Assembly: GCF_024169515.1 (NCBI RefSeq)
Contig: NZ_JAMKCQ010000001.1
Coordinates: 4,464,001-4,528,000 of the forward strand
DNA length: 64,000 nt
Source: Erwinia aphidicola
GTDB taxonomy: Bacteria > Pseudomonadota > Gammaproteobacteria > Enterobacterales > Enterobacteriaceae
Reading direction: 5' to 3'
Within the stretch, counting starts at the first letter, position 1, and each line of letters begins with the position of its first letter. The notes under the pieces were generated by a model. That model was not told where the DNA came from. It saw only the letters and a program-made list of their open reading frames with translations, and ran no database searches. Shown here one piece after another: positions 9,210 to 17,344 of the stretch. The translations under genes and the position numbers were made by a program.

Positions 9210-10276
9210 GGCCGGTATCTCTGCCAGAGCGAAAAGTCGCGCGCCATCAGCAGCACCAGCCCGAGAAACATCATAACGGAGAGGATCCAGACGCCGGGTA
9301 TCAGGGCAAACGTACCGTTGGCAACCAGCGTGCGGCTGAGATTACCGCCGTAGAAGATCAGGGTGAAGAGCACCGTTAACGGCAGCAGCGTGGCAAAACG
9401 CCCCTGTCGCGGCTTAATGCGGCTGAGTGGAATAGCCAGCAGCGCCATCATTAGCGTGTTAATGCCACGACTTTCGCGCCACTGCAGCTCGGCCCGGTCG
9501 GCAGGATCGCGGGAGCCTGACAGCGTCAGGCTCGGGGCGGATTTACGCTTCAGGCCGGGGTTTTGCCGCAGCGGCTTAAGCTGCAGCTTCATATGACGGT
9601 AAATCATCTGGTTATCCCCCGCCCCCTGGTGCTCCAACACGTCAGAGGTGCCCGCGTGCAGCATCACGGAAGGTGCGTTCGGTGACGGGTTCAGCACCCT
9701 CACCGTGTGGGCCCGATAGACGCGGCTGCTATTAGCGGACGGGGTGTAAATCAGCACATCGGCGAGCGTGCTGTTAGCCGAGTCGACCTCTCCTGCCAGG
9801 ATCATCCGGCCATCATCATTGACGTTAAATTTATTGGCAATAAGGTGGTTAACATCCAGCTGCGATTGTGACTGCTGCTCCAGCTGATAGATCTGCCCGT
9901 AAGCCCAGGGTCTGACAAACAGGGAGAGCAGCATCACCAGCATTGCCAGCGGAATGGCAAAAATCATCACGGCTTTGTAGAGGCGCAGTGGACTGGCCCC
10001 TGCGGCAAAAATCGCCGTGATTTCCGAGTCATTCCACAGCTGACCTAGCGTGACGCCAACGGCAACATATAGCGCAACCGGCAGCAGCATTTCCAGCGCA
10101 ATCAGAACCTTATAGCAGATGATATCGAACACCACTTTCAGCGCCAGGGTGCCGCTCGCCGCGTCGGTCAGGTAGCGTTGCGCGGAGTAGCTGGCAAAAA
10201 TAAAGATCAGAAAACCTGCCAGAGTCAGCACTAAGCGCTGGGTCAAACTTACGATATAGCGTTCTATTAGCAGCAT
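9206..10276 (-). CDS. LptF-like permease (YjgP/YjgQ family) paralog
   Basis: A 356-residue partner of the gene just downstream. It shows N-terminal helices, a conserved helix pair (about residues 50-125), a periplasmic jelly-roll-like region (about 130-265) and three C-terminal helices. The N-terminal IERYIVSLTQRL and the C-terminal GINTLMMALLAIPLSRIKPRQGRF resemble LptF. Expected role: half of an ABC-type lipid extractor in the inner membrane. It is translationally coupled to the LptG-like gene and lies 12 bp after the YtfJ-like gene, so the three are probably made together. The cargo is unknown; a sphingolipid is the obvious candidate from context. Confidence 0.75.
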   Translation of the reverse strand: MLLIERYIVSLTQRLVLTLAGFLIFIFASYSAQRYLTDAASGTLALKVVFDIICYKVLIALEMLLPVALYVAVGVTLGQLWNDSEITAIFAAGASPLRLYKAVMIFAIPLAMLVMLLSLFVRPWAYGQIYQLEQQSQSQLDVNHLIANKFNVNDDGRMILAGEVDSANSTLADVLIYTPSANSSRVYRAHTVRVLNPSPNAPSVMLHAGTSDVLEHQGAGDNQMIYRHMKLQLKPLRQNPGLKRKSAPSLTLSGSRDPADRAELQWRESRGINTLMMALLAIPLSRIKPRQGRFATLLPLTVLFTLIFYGGNLSRTLVANGTFALIPGVWILSVMMFLGLVLLMARDFSLWQRYRP

Positions 10277-10288
10277 GGTTTACGCGCC

Positions 10289-10882
10289 TCAAGGAGTAGC
10301 GGGCAGCGGCGCCGGTTGAGCACGACCTGGGTTCAGCAGGTCATGCACGCTGCGCAACAGCTGGCAGACCTCCTGCTCAGTCAGCGCGCCATCTTTTGCC
10401 CACTGGATATGCCCGTCTTTATCCAGCAGCAGAATCGTGGAGCTTGCTGGCTTAAGTTGCCAGGTTTTTCGCCCCAGCCCCTGGCTGTCGATAATAAATT
10501 GTGCCCAGGGGTACTTTCTTTTATTTTTCTCGACTTTTCTGCCGACAAAAAAACCCGAGCCGGGAATTTCATCGTCGGTATTGACGATGGTTGTCGGTTG
10601 AAACTGTTTATGTGGAAATTGTGCGCGCTTAATCGCTTTAATCAGTAACGCATTTTTGTCCTTGGCGGAGGTGCGCCCAGCAATATACTGTAACACGCGT
10701 ACTTTGCCCGCCAGCTGCTGACTCGACCAGGGGCGATAGCGGATATTATCATTATCGAACATCAGCTCGCCCCGCTCGCTTATGGTCAGCGGCGCCATCT
10801 GCTCACCGACAATAAAATTGTGCGCGCAGGCCATCAGTGGGCATAACAACAGCGATGAGAGTAGCAATCTGCTTAACGTCAT
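10289..10882 (-). CDS. YtfJ-like periplasmic protein (thioredoxin-like fold)
   Basis: A 197-residue protein with an N-terminal signal sequence (residues 1 to about 18) ending in LMACAHN, which could be cut by signal peptidase I or, since LMAC resembles a lipobox, by signal peptidase II. The mature part closely follows Escherichia coli YtfJ: GKVRVLQYIAGRTSAK, TTIVNTDDEIPGSGFFV and DKDGHIQWAKDGALT are all recognisable. YtfJ itself has no well-defined function. A longer start at 10939 would overlap the upstream gene and bury the signal peptide, so ATG 10882 is chosen. Its place between a helical protein and two Lpt-like permeases suggests a role in envelope assembly or lipid transit. Confidence 0.75.
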   Translation of the reverse strand: MTLSRLLLSSLLLCPLMACAHNFIVGEQMAPLTISERGELMFDNDNIRYRPWSSQQLAGKVRVLQYIAGRTSAKDKNALLIKAIKRAQFPHKQFQPTTIVNTDDEIPGSGFFVGRKVEKNKRKYPWAQFIIDSQGLGRKTWQLKPASSTILLLDKDGHIQWAKDGALTEQEVCQLLRSVHDLLNPGRAQPAPLPATP

Positions 10883-10919
10883 CACGCTGCGCTTATCGCT
10901 AAAATCCGCGCACTCATCT

Positions 10920-11756
10920 TCACCATGGATAACGTTCAAGCCATAATGCCAGGCGCTGGCGAATATCGTTATCTAATCGTGTCGGTGAATCGTAGGCATT
11001 GCGCCCGATCAGACTATCCCTCACCATCTCATCATGTCGGTCTCCCATTAGCCCATTAATGGCGGCTAAATAACGGGAAACCTGGCGGACGTGCAGGTTT
11101 TGCGGGTTAATGGTTCTGAGCGTGTCAAACCAGGAGACCTGCTGACTGATAATCTTACGTACCGCATGAAACTCCTTTCCGGTTAGCAGAGGTTTGCTGA
11201 TAAATGCTTTTAATGCGTGCATCTCACCCTGGCAATAAACAATAAACTCCTGCTCTGTGTCTAATCGTATCTGGCGCAGCGAATGATTGACCATCTTCCA
11301 CACCGGGGGGCTGAGATAAAATCGCAGGATGCGGGCGTAAAAATTAAGGTTCTTCTTGTCATCATGGCGAAAGGCATCCTGTAATTTACCCAAAAAAACC
11401 GTCGTTTTACTGAACCACATACTGGAGGCATGATGTTGACAATAAAGGCGCTGGGCAAAACGCAAATGCTTATAGCGCGCACGGATCAATTTATATTTTA
11501 AGCGCTCAGCTTCAGATAAGTGACCTTCATTCAGAAGCTTATTAATAAGGTCGAGTAGCTCCTCACGCGTAAAGCCCTCTTCCCAGTACTGCAGGCACAA
11601 GGCGTAATTATCCTGAATATTTTGCTGCGAGACGTGTAAATCGATAACATCGGGCAGGCTGATATTTTCATCAACCAAATCATCCTCATCCACTGCCGCC
11701 AGCAGCTGCTGCAGCGTCTCCCGCGGAAATTTCCGCCACTTAATGTTACCGCTCAT
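10920..11756 (-). CDS. unknown helical protein, possibly CHAD-like
   Basis: A 278-residue soluble, mostly helical protein rich in Arg, His and Leu, with no signal peptide or membrane segment. The C-terminal stretch LAAINGLMGDRHDEMV resembles the LGxxxD signature of CHAD domains (helical polyphosphate-binding modules) and several His/Arg-rich helices precede it; this likeness is weak and by eye. The ATG overlaps the stop of the flippase-like gene (TAATG), so the two are translationally coupled. I do not recognise a closer family. The context suggests a cytoplasmic or membrane-peripheral helper of the lipid or glycan machinery encoded around it. Confidence 0.7.
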   Translation of the reverse strand: MSGNIKWRKFPRETLQQLLAAVDEDDLVDENISLPDVIDLHVSQQNIQDNYALCLQYWEEGFTREELLDLINKLLNEGHLSEAERLKYKLIRARYKHLRFAQRLYCQHHASSMWFSKTTVFLGKLQDAFRHDDKKNLNFYARILRFYLSPPVWKMVNHSLRQIRLDTEQEFIVYCQGEMHALKAFISKPLLTGKEFHAVRKIISQQVSWFDTLRTINPQNLHVRQVSRYLAAINGLMGDRHDEMVRDSLIGRNAYDSPTRLDNDIRQRLALWLERYPW

Positions 11757-13117
11757 TAATGACTCTCTTTAGGCTTGGTGAAGGGTAATAAATGGCGAGA
11801 GTGCCAGGCCCGCAGAGTAGGAATGAACGACAGCAGCACGTCTAAACACTGCCCTGCAAGATAGGCGTAAGCCGCACCTGACACGCCAAAAAAATGGGAC
11901 AAAACAATTAACAACGCAATGTAACTGGCTGAAGAGAGCGTTTGTGCCATGAGGAAAACGCGTTGTTTACCCGCCATAAACAGCAGCGACTCCTGTGGAA
12001 AACCCAGCATAGAGACAACGATCGCGCCGAGCATGATCTCAATTAAGTGATAGGCCTGCAGATATTGCTCGCCAAAAACGGAGGAGATAACGGGTTTACC
12101 GACCACCATCACCAGCAGCGCCACCAACATGCCAATGCCGCCGGCTAAGCAGGCAGATTTCAGCCCCAGTAGCCAGGGCTGGCTGCCACGCGGATCCAGG
12201 CGCATCACTTCAGGGTAGAAGCTCTTTTCCATTAGCTTAGCCGGGGAGCCTGTCGCGTCAAAAAAGGTCGTGGCAATTTTAAACAATCCGGCCGCTGCGG
12301 GCCCTAACACCATCCCCACTAACACCGTACTGCAGGAGTTGCGCGCTGACCAAATTGAGTGGGCGAAGTTGGTGGTCCAGACAAAATTCCAGGCCCCTGC
12401 CAACCTGCTGGCAGGGGCAAATAAGCGAGGGCGCAGTGCGTGATGAATGTTTCTGCGCCGCAGTTCGCGCGCGGCAAACCACCAGTAGAGCACTCCCCCG
12501 ATCAGATTAGAGGCATACCAGGTGATAATGAAACCGGCGAAGCCCAAATCCCCCAGGTAAGAGATGACGCTGCCAGCAGCGCGCAATAGCGGCCTGACAG
12601 CCTGCTGGATCGCAATCAAATCAAAGCGGTCAACGGCGCGCAAAATTCCCGTGGGCGTCGATGCCGCCAGCGAAGGGATCAGCGTGCAGTAAAGTATTGC
12701 CAGCCACAAGCTCTGCCTGTCAAGCCCTAGCGAGTGTGCCAGCAGCGGCAACAGCAGCATGCCAGCCACGACGGCAATGGCCCCACTGGCGATATCAAGG
12801 CCAAAGGAGAAAGAGATAACATCGCGAAACTGCTGAATATTTTTATTAGCGACTGCGGGGGAGCCATATTTAACCACCAGCTGCCATGTCTGGAACTTAA
12901 TAAAATCGCTAATGCCTTTCGCATAGGCCTGAATAACCACCAGCACGCCAAACATCTGCGTCGACATGCCTTTGCCCGCGCAGGAGAGTGCAACCAGGCC
13001 CAGTAAAGCGCTCAGCGCATTACTGGAAGCCAGATAAGCCGCATTGCGAAGAATGGTACGAAAAACACCATCAGAGAACCAATGTTTCATGGAATGAGAC
13101 CAACCATTGAAAACCAT
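11756..13117 (-). CDS. Wzx-like lipid-linked oligosaccharide flippase (MATE/MVF superfamily)
   Basis: A 453-residue polytopic membrane protein with 12-14 hydrophobic helices and the pattern of the polysaccharide-biosynthesis (Wzx/RfbX) exporters: an N-terminal RNAAYLASSNALSALLGL segment and a mid-protein WSARNSCSTVLVGMVLGPAAAGLF segment. Such proteins flip lipid-linked sugars across the inner membrane. No glycosyltransferase or polymerase is nearby, so it may flip a modified lipid instead. ATG 13117 opens the frame; ATG 13090 is an alternative that would begin MKHWFSDG. Neither has a strong Shine-Dalgarno. It lies between the kinase-like pair and the CHAD-like gene in one operon. Confidence 0.78.
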   Translation of the reverse strand: MVFNGWSHSMKHWFSDGVFRTILRNAAYLASSNALSALLGLVALSCAGKGMSTQMFGVLVVIQAYAKGISDFIKFQTWQLVVKYGSPAVANKNIQQFRDVISFSFGLDIASGAIAVVAGMLLLPLLAHSLGLDRQSLWLAILYCTLIPSLAASTPTGILRAVDRFDLIAIQQAVRPLLRAAGSVISYLGDLGFAGFIITWYASNLIGGVLYWWFAARELRRRNIHHALRPRLFAPASRLAGAWNFVWTTNFAHSIWSARNSCSTVLVGMVLGPAAAGLFKIATTFFDATGSPAKLMEKSFYPEVMRLDPRGSQPWLLGLKSACLAGGIGMLVALLVMVVGKPVISSVFGEQYLQAYHLIEIMLGAIVVSMLGFPQESLLFMAGKQRVFLMAQTLSSASYIALLIVLSHFFGVSGAAYAYLAGQCLDVLLSFIPTLRAWHSRHLLPFTKPKESH

Positions 13118-13152
13118 TCAGCCGGATTGTGAAGTCAGCCGCTGGGCGACTT

Positions 13153-13890
13153 TTAAATTTGAGTCTGTTGAGCGACAGAAGAGACCAACTTAAGCGCTTC
13201 GCTAAGCACGCTGTTATAGGGGGCACGGGCGTCAATCGCAAAAACCCTGGCGTGATTGTAATGAATCTTGTTCATCACCGAGATTTTATCCCGTAGCTCT
13301 TCATAATCATGGTCTGGCTTGCGGGAAGACGCCGTCTCGATATCAATATCAAGGCGAATAACCAGCTCAGGACGGTAGTTCGCCATTTTCTGGTATAGGC
13401 GGCGTTCGCGCTCGGCAAGATGTGTCATCCACCAGCTGCTCACCCTTTCAATACCAATCCCTGGCCCGTCATAGTAAAACCCTGAAACTTCCGCCTGCGG
13501 ATAGCGATCGCTAATCACCAACACCCCACGCTTTGTCAGGCGCTGTACTTTGCGTAAATTCACCATGCGGCGCAGTGAAAAAGCATACATAATCAGCGCG
13601 GCCCACAAGGGAGGAGCCTTGCTGCTCATACGTTGAGTTTCTGAGGATTTTTTTGCCAGCCGACGCTCCAGCCAGACACCAATCATCGGCAGGCGCTTAA
13701 TTTTATCGCCATCCTCACCGGACAGCACACCTAAATAACGGCGTTCGCTCATCCCACGGGCTTGCATATTTTTGACTAAATCGGCCGTTAGCGTTGATTT
13801 ACCGGTGCCATCACACCCCACCACGGCAATTAACCCGGCGATATAGCTGGCAGAGGCGTCTTTATTGACGGTGGATCTATTTATCGCCAT
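13153..13890 (-). CDS. thymidylate kinase-like P-loop enzyme 1
   Basis: A 245-residue protein with Walker A GCDGTGKST (about 25-33), a DRYPQAE motif (the DR(Y/F) signature of dTMP kinases) followed by GFYYDGPG, and a basic lid stretch RKPDHDYEELRDK. True Tmk enzymes are about 210 residues and single copy; this protein has an extra central helix segment and two paralogs beside it, so it is not a housekeeping dTMP kinase. It may phosphorylate a sugar nucleotide, a lipid head group or another small molecule. The start has GAGAG six bases upstream; its gene begins 9 bp after the second kinase-like gene ends. Confidence 0.75.
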   Translation of the reverse strand: MAINRSTVNKDASASYIAGLIAVVGCDGTGKSTLTADLVKNMQARGMSERRYLGVLSGEDGDKIKRLPMIGVWLERRLAKKSSETQRMSSKAPPLWAALIMYAFSLRRMVNLRKVQRLTKRGVLVISDRYPQAEVSGFYYDGPGIGIERVSSWWMTHLAERERRLYQKMANYRPELVIRLDIDIETASSRKPDHDYEELRDKISVMNKIHYNHARVFAIDARAPYNSVLSEALKLVSSVAQQTQI

Positions 13891-13899
13891 CGGTTTCTC

Positions 13900-14643
13900 T
13901 CAGAGATCGTCAAAAGGTGGAATGTCGGGCGAAGCCAGGGACGCGTTAATCACGCGCAGTGATTTAGCTAAGATCTTGTCCGCTGCCTCAAGGCCATTTA
14001 AGTCGCAAATCGTCGCGCCGTTGAAAGTCAGATGCGGAATAACCGCGCTCTTCTCGCGCAGTGAAGAGAGCGCGTGATCGGGCTTGCGCGCATGCGCAGT
14101 CCCGGCATCCACATTCAAACGGATCAGCAGCAAAGGGGGATAGGAGGCCATCCACTGATAGATCTTTTTCTCGCGCTTTCTCAGTGCGCTCACCCACCAA
14201 CTTCCGCCCGCTGTTTTGTCCAGCTGCGGACCGTCAAAACGAAACCCCGCCACTTCAGCCTGGGGATAACGATCGGTAACCAATAAACAGCCATTTTTAC
14301 AGCGTGAAAGCATGCGCAGAAATTTGTAAGCCCGCCAGCAGGAGAGTAAAAAAATCACCAATGCCGTGACTGCATCCGGTGGCTGAGCACGGCGATGGTG
14401 AACCTGGCTGGCTTTTATTTGCAGATAATGCCTCAATGACGCGCCAATAATAGGAATTCGACTAATCCATTCGCTAATACGCCCGGAGGATTGCCCAAGA
14501 TATAATAATCCTGTTGGTTCCTGTAACGAGAGATGACTCACCAGGCTTGCAGCTAGCGTTGATTTTCCTGCACCATCACAGCCCGTAATGGCAATAACCC
14601 TTACAGGAGCATGGCGGCTGAAATGAGGCGTCTGACGATTCAC
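13900..14643 (-). CDS. thymidylate kinase-like P-loop enzyme 2
   Basis: A 247-residue paralog of the neighbouring P-loop enzyme. It keeps Walker [10 protein letters not shown], the [12 protein letters not shown] motif, a paired tryptophan stretch ([13 protein letters not shown]) and the lid [13 protein letters not shown]. It is the first gene of the minus-strand operon that runs down to the LptG-like gene. The frame opens at TTG 14661; GTG 14643 is the more usual codon and gives an N-terminus as long as that of its paralog, but ribosome-binding evidence is weak for both. Substrate unknown. The three-paralog set suggests successive or heteromeric steps rather than simple redundancy. Confidence 0.72.
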   Translation of the reverse strand: MNRQTPHFSRHAPVRVIAITGCDGAGKSTLAASLVSHLSLQEPTGLLYLGQSSGRISEWISRIPIIGASLRHYLQIKASQVHHRRAQPPDAVTALVIFLLSCWRAYKFLRMLSRCKNGCLLVTDRYPQAEVAGFRFDGPQLDKTAGGSWWVSALRKREKKIYQWMASYPPLLLIRLNVDAGTAHARKPDHALSSLREKSAVIPHLTFNGATICDLNGLEAADKILAKSLRVINASLASPDIPPFDDL

Positions 14644-14817
14644 ATAAAAACCAATATCCAAAAAATTTGCCCAATGCTAAGTGATCTTTTCACCCATCGA
14701 TTTGCGTATAAGTGCGGTAGCAGAACTATTTATTTTTATCGCTATTTACACCGCGCTCGCTTGAAGCGAAAGCAATTAGCGCGTATTTTTTCCAGGTGCA
14801 ATTTAAGGAATAAATTT

Positions 14818-15549
14818 ATGCAATCCAAAATGCCCCCGCTTATCGCGGTTATTGGCAGTGATGGTTCAGGGAAGTCCACCGTGTGCGAACATCTGATTAA
14901 GCATTTAAATAAATACGGGCCATCGGTCAGAATTCATCTCGGCAAGCAGGCCGGCAATGTGGAGCGTGCCGTGATTAAACTTCCCCTTTTAGGAAAAATG
15001 CTGGCCACAACCATCCGTCGTAATAAAGTCAAAACCGCCAAAGTGCTGCCAGGAACATTGCCAGCGGCAGTGATTATGTTTTTTGTGTTACGGCGGCTAT
15101 GGCGCTTCAGGCATATGCTGGCCTGTCGCCGCCGCGGATTGATCGTGGTCACCGACCGTTTTCCGCAGGTACAGCTGCCAAACACCTATGACGGCACTGT
15201 TTTCCCCGCCGCGGCGTCGGGTAGCTGCGCTGTTAACTGGCTGGCACGGCAGGAGCGCCGCGCATTTCACTGGATGGCACAGCAAAAACCGGATCTGGTG
15301 ATTAAACTCCATGTTGACCTCGAAGTGGCCTGCGCGCGTAAGCCCGACCATCAGCCAGAGTCGCTCGCGAAGAAAATAGCTGCCACGCCGCTGCTCACAT
15401 TTCAAGGGGCACAGATTGTCGACATTGATGCGAATCAGCCGCTAAAAAAAGTGCTTGAAGCGGCAGTAAAAGCCGTCGCGGATTTTATGACGGCTCGCTC
15501 AATAGCCCTGGCCTGTGAACACCCGTCGGATAAAAATTCGAGCACCTGA
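14818..15549 (+). CDS. thymidylate kinase-like P-loop enzyme 3
   Basis: A 243-residue third paralog, divergent from the other two. Walker A is GSDGSGKST (about 13-21), the DR motif reads [10 protein letters not shown] and the lid reads [13 protein letters not shown]. The tandem-Trp part seen in copies 1 and 2 is replaced by [13 protein letters not shown]. The start ATG 14818 is preceded by AAGGA at 9 bases; a longer frame upstream lacks a ribosome site and begins inside the promoter region. The 174-bp gap to copy 2 should contain both divergent promoters. It ends about 130 bp before the periplasmic nucleosidase gene, so it is probably a single-gene transcript. Confidence 0.75.
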   Translation: MQSKMPPLIAVIGSDGSGKSTVCEHLIKHLNKYGPSVRIHLGKQAGNVERAVIKLPLLGKMLATTIRRNKVKTAKVLPGTLPAAVIMFFVLRRLWRFRHMLACRRRGLIVVTDRFPQVQLPNTYDGTVFPAAASGSCAVNWLARQERRAFHWMAQQKPDLVIKLHVDLEVACARKPDHQPESLAKKIAATPLLTFQGAQIVDIDANQPLKKVLEAAVKAVADFMTARSIALACEHPSDKNSST

Positions 15550-15679
15550 ACCTTGTTGCGAACAAGCCTGGCCAGCAGCTCAGAAGAATCCCAGCCTGCG
15601 GCTAAAACCCTCAGTAAGCAGAGTCAAATGCGTATAATGCCAGCCAGGAATCGTTCTCTAACAACGGGTGGATCTTTTC

Positions 15680-16540
15680 ATGTCAACACGATTATTTACT
15701 GTTTCTGCGGCAATCCTTGCTGGATGTGCCCTGTTAACCCCGCTGCTCACCTTCGCCGCTGATGACATTGCGCCAGCACCGATTGTGATTCAGGGAGCAA
15801 TGCCCATTGAAGCCGAGCATTTTGCGGCGAGGCTCGACAACGCCAGGCTACAGCAAATCGGCGAGTGGCGCTTCTGGAAAGGCACCGTTGAGGGTTACCC
15901 GGTTATCGTTTCCGAAACCCTAAAAGGCATGTCGAATGCTGCTGCTGCCACCGCACTGGCGGCCGTGGAGTTCAAGCCCGTCGCGATTATCAATCAGGGT
16001 ACTGCAGGCGGCCACGACCCTGCGCTCAACGTTTACGATATTGTGGTCGGCAAATACTCGGTCAACCTGGGCGCGTTCAAAACCCCAGCCCAGGCAGCAG
16101 GCCAGGGCAGCCATGCCCTTGACTGGAAGCCAATGGATTTGCTGGCGTCAAAAGGCAGCGCGGGCGAGGATAAGAATGCGCACAGCATCCGTCAGTTTGC
16201 CGCCGACCCGCTGCTGCTGAAAGCCGCAGAACAGGCTATGCCAGAGTATAAAAACGGGAAAGTCGTCGAAGGTGTTATCGGTTCTGCCGACGTCTGGAAC
16301 AGTGAACTGGACCGCATTCGCTTCTTCCATGAGCATTACCAGACGTCGGTTGAAGAGATGGAAACGGCCTCCGCCGCGCAGATCGCCTCCCTGTTCAATA
16401 TTCCGTTTATCGGCATCCGGGTGCTGTCAAACAACATCACCAATAATGGCAAATACGATGCGAAAACCGGCCTGGTCTGCCAGGACTATGTTTACGAGGT
16501 GTTGAAAGCCTGGATCAAAGATAGTCACGCCCAGCAGTAA
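15680..16540 (+). CDS. periplasmic purine nucleosidase (MTA/SAH nucleosidase family)
   Basis: A 286-residue protein of the PNP_UDP/MTAN superfamily with a Sec signal peptide (about 1-27, ending LLTFAADD). Family marks include the glycine-rich INQGTAGGHD, the substrate loop VEEMETAS with the nucleoside-binding Glu, and the GSADVWN segment. Pfs/MTAN enzymes hydrolyse methylthioadenosine or adenosylhomocysteine to adenine plus a sugar; exported members are thought to act on extracellular nucleosides. ATG 15680 (GGTGG upstream) is chosen over GTG 15668. The convergent aphA gene and the porin behind it suggest joint nucleotide scavenging. Confidence 0.8.
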   Translation: MSTRLFTVSAAILAGCALLTPLLTFAADDIAPAPIVIQGAMPIEAEHFAARLDNARLQQIGEWRFWKGTVEGYPVIVSETLKGMSNAAAATALAAVEFKPVAIINQGTAGGHDPALNVYDIVVGKYSVNLGAFKTPAQAAGQGSHALDWKPMDLLASKGSAGEDKNAHSIRQFAADPLLLKAAEQAMPEYKNGKVVEGVIGSADVWNSELDRIRFFHEHYQTSVEEMETASAAQIASLFNIPFIGIRVLSNNITNNGKYDAKTGLVCQDYVYEVLKAWIKDSHAQQ

Positions 16541-16604
16541 CCCTTCACCAGCACCAGTCGGGGACCAGCCCGCCTGGTGATGGTGGCCACGAGCGAAATC
16601 TTAA

Positions 16605-17324
16605 TTAATAATCAGAGTTAATCAGCACTCTTTCGCCATATGCACCGTTCCGCGGCAGCGGCAGGTTGGAGGAGTTCAACGCTCTGAGCACCCGGATCCC
16701 TTCTGCCCCAGCGGCGCGGGCATCGGTAATGTCGCTATCCGCATCACCGTAATAAATTTGAATATGGTGGCTGCGAATATCATTCACCTTCGCGCCTTTG
16801 CCTGGCGCGGTGAAAATCACCGGGTTCATCTTATCGGCTGCAATCCCAAAGTCTTTGGCAATCTGCGAGCTGATCGTTTCATGGCCGCTCTTCGGCTTGG
16901 GTCGCCCGGTGATAAACCAGATGCGATCGCCGCGCTCAAGATGCAGTTTTATTAACGCTTGCGCAGATTTTTTTGGCACCGAAAACGCATCCCACCCGTT
17001 GCTTACCTGCTCCCAAAACTCATCATTTTTGAGAAAGTCATTGCTGCCGGGAGAAAACATCTGCTGGCCGTGATAGAAGGCAGGTGTTGAGTAGAACACC
17101 GTATCATCAATATCAAAGCCAACATCAATCGGCGCTTTACCCTGCAGCCCTTCGGCGATCTGAGCGGTGGTGATCCAATGAATCGCATACTGCTGATTGA
17201 GCTGTTGTAGCGTGGCACCCGCCTCTTTCACCTCTGGCACCTCTGCAGCGCTCCAGGCCGGGGCAGTTGAGAAGAGTGAAGCCAGCAGCAGCAAGGCCGG
17301 TTTATGACGTAAAAACAGGGACAT
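16605..17324 (-). CDS. aphA: class B acid phosphatase AphA
   Basis: A 239-residue periplasmic phosphatase with a Sec signal peptide (residues 1 to about 26, AWSAAEV). The DDDD-superfamily motif FDIDDTVFYS holds the nucleophile and acid/base Asp residues, and GDADSDITDA is the third motif. AphA is a magnesium-dependent homotetramer that removes phosphate from nucleotides and other organic phosphomonoesters. The length matches Escherichia coli AphA. The start has AAGGATGAG upstream. It lies just downstream of, and in the same direction as, the porin gene, with about 20 bp between them, so one transcript is likely. Confidence 0.93.
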   Translation of the reverse strand: MSLFLRHKPALLLLASLFSTAPAWSAAEVPEVKEAGATLQQLNQQYAIHWITTAQIAEGLQGKAPIDVGFDIDDTVFYSTPAFYHGQQMFSPGSNDFLKNDEFWEQVSNGWDAFSVPKKSAQALIKLHLERGDRIWFITGRPKPKSGHETISSQIAKDFGIAADKMNPVIFTAPGKGAKVNDIRSHHIQIYYGDADSDITDARAAGAEGIRVLRALNSSNLPLPRNGAYGERVLINSDY

Positions 17325-17344
17325 CTCTCATCCTTATTGTGGCG

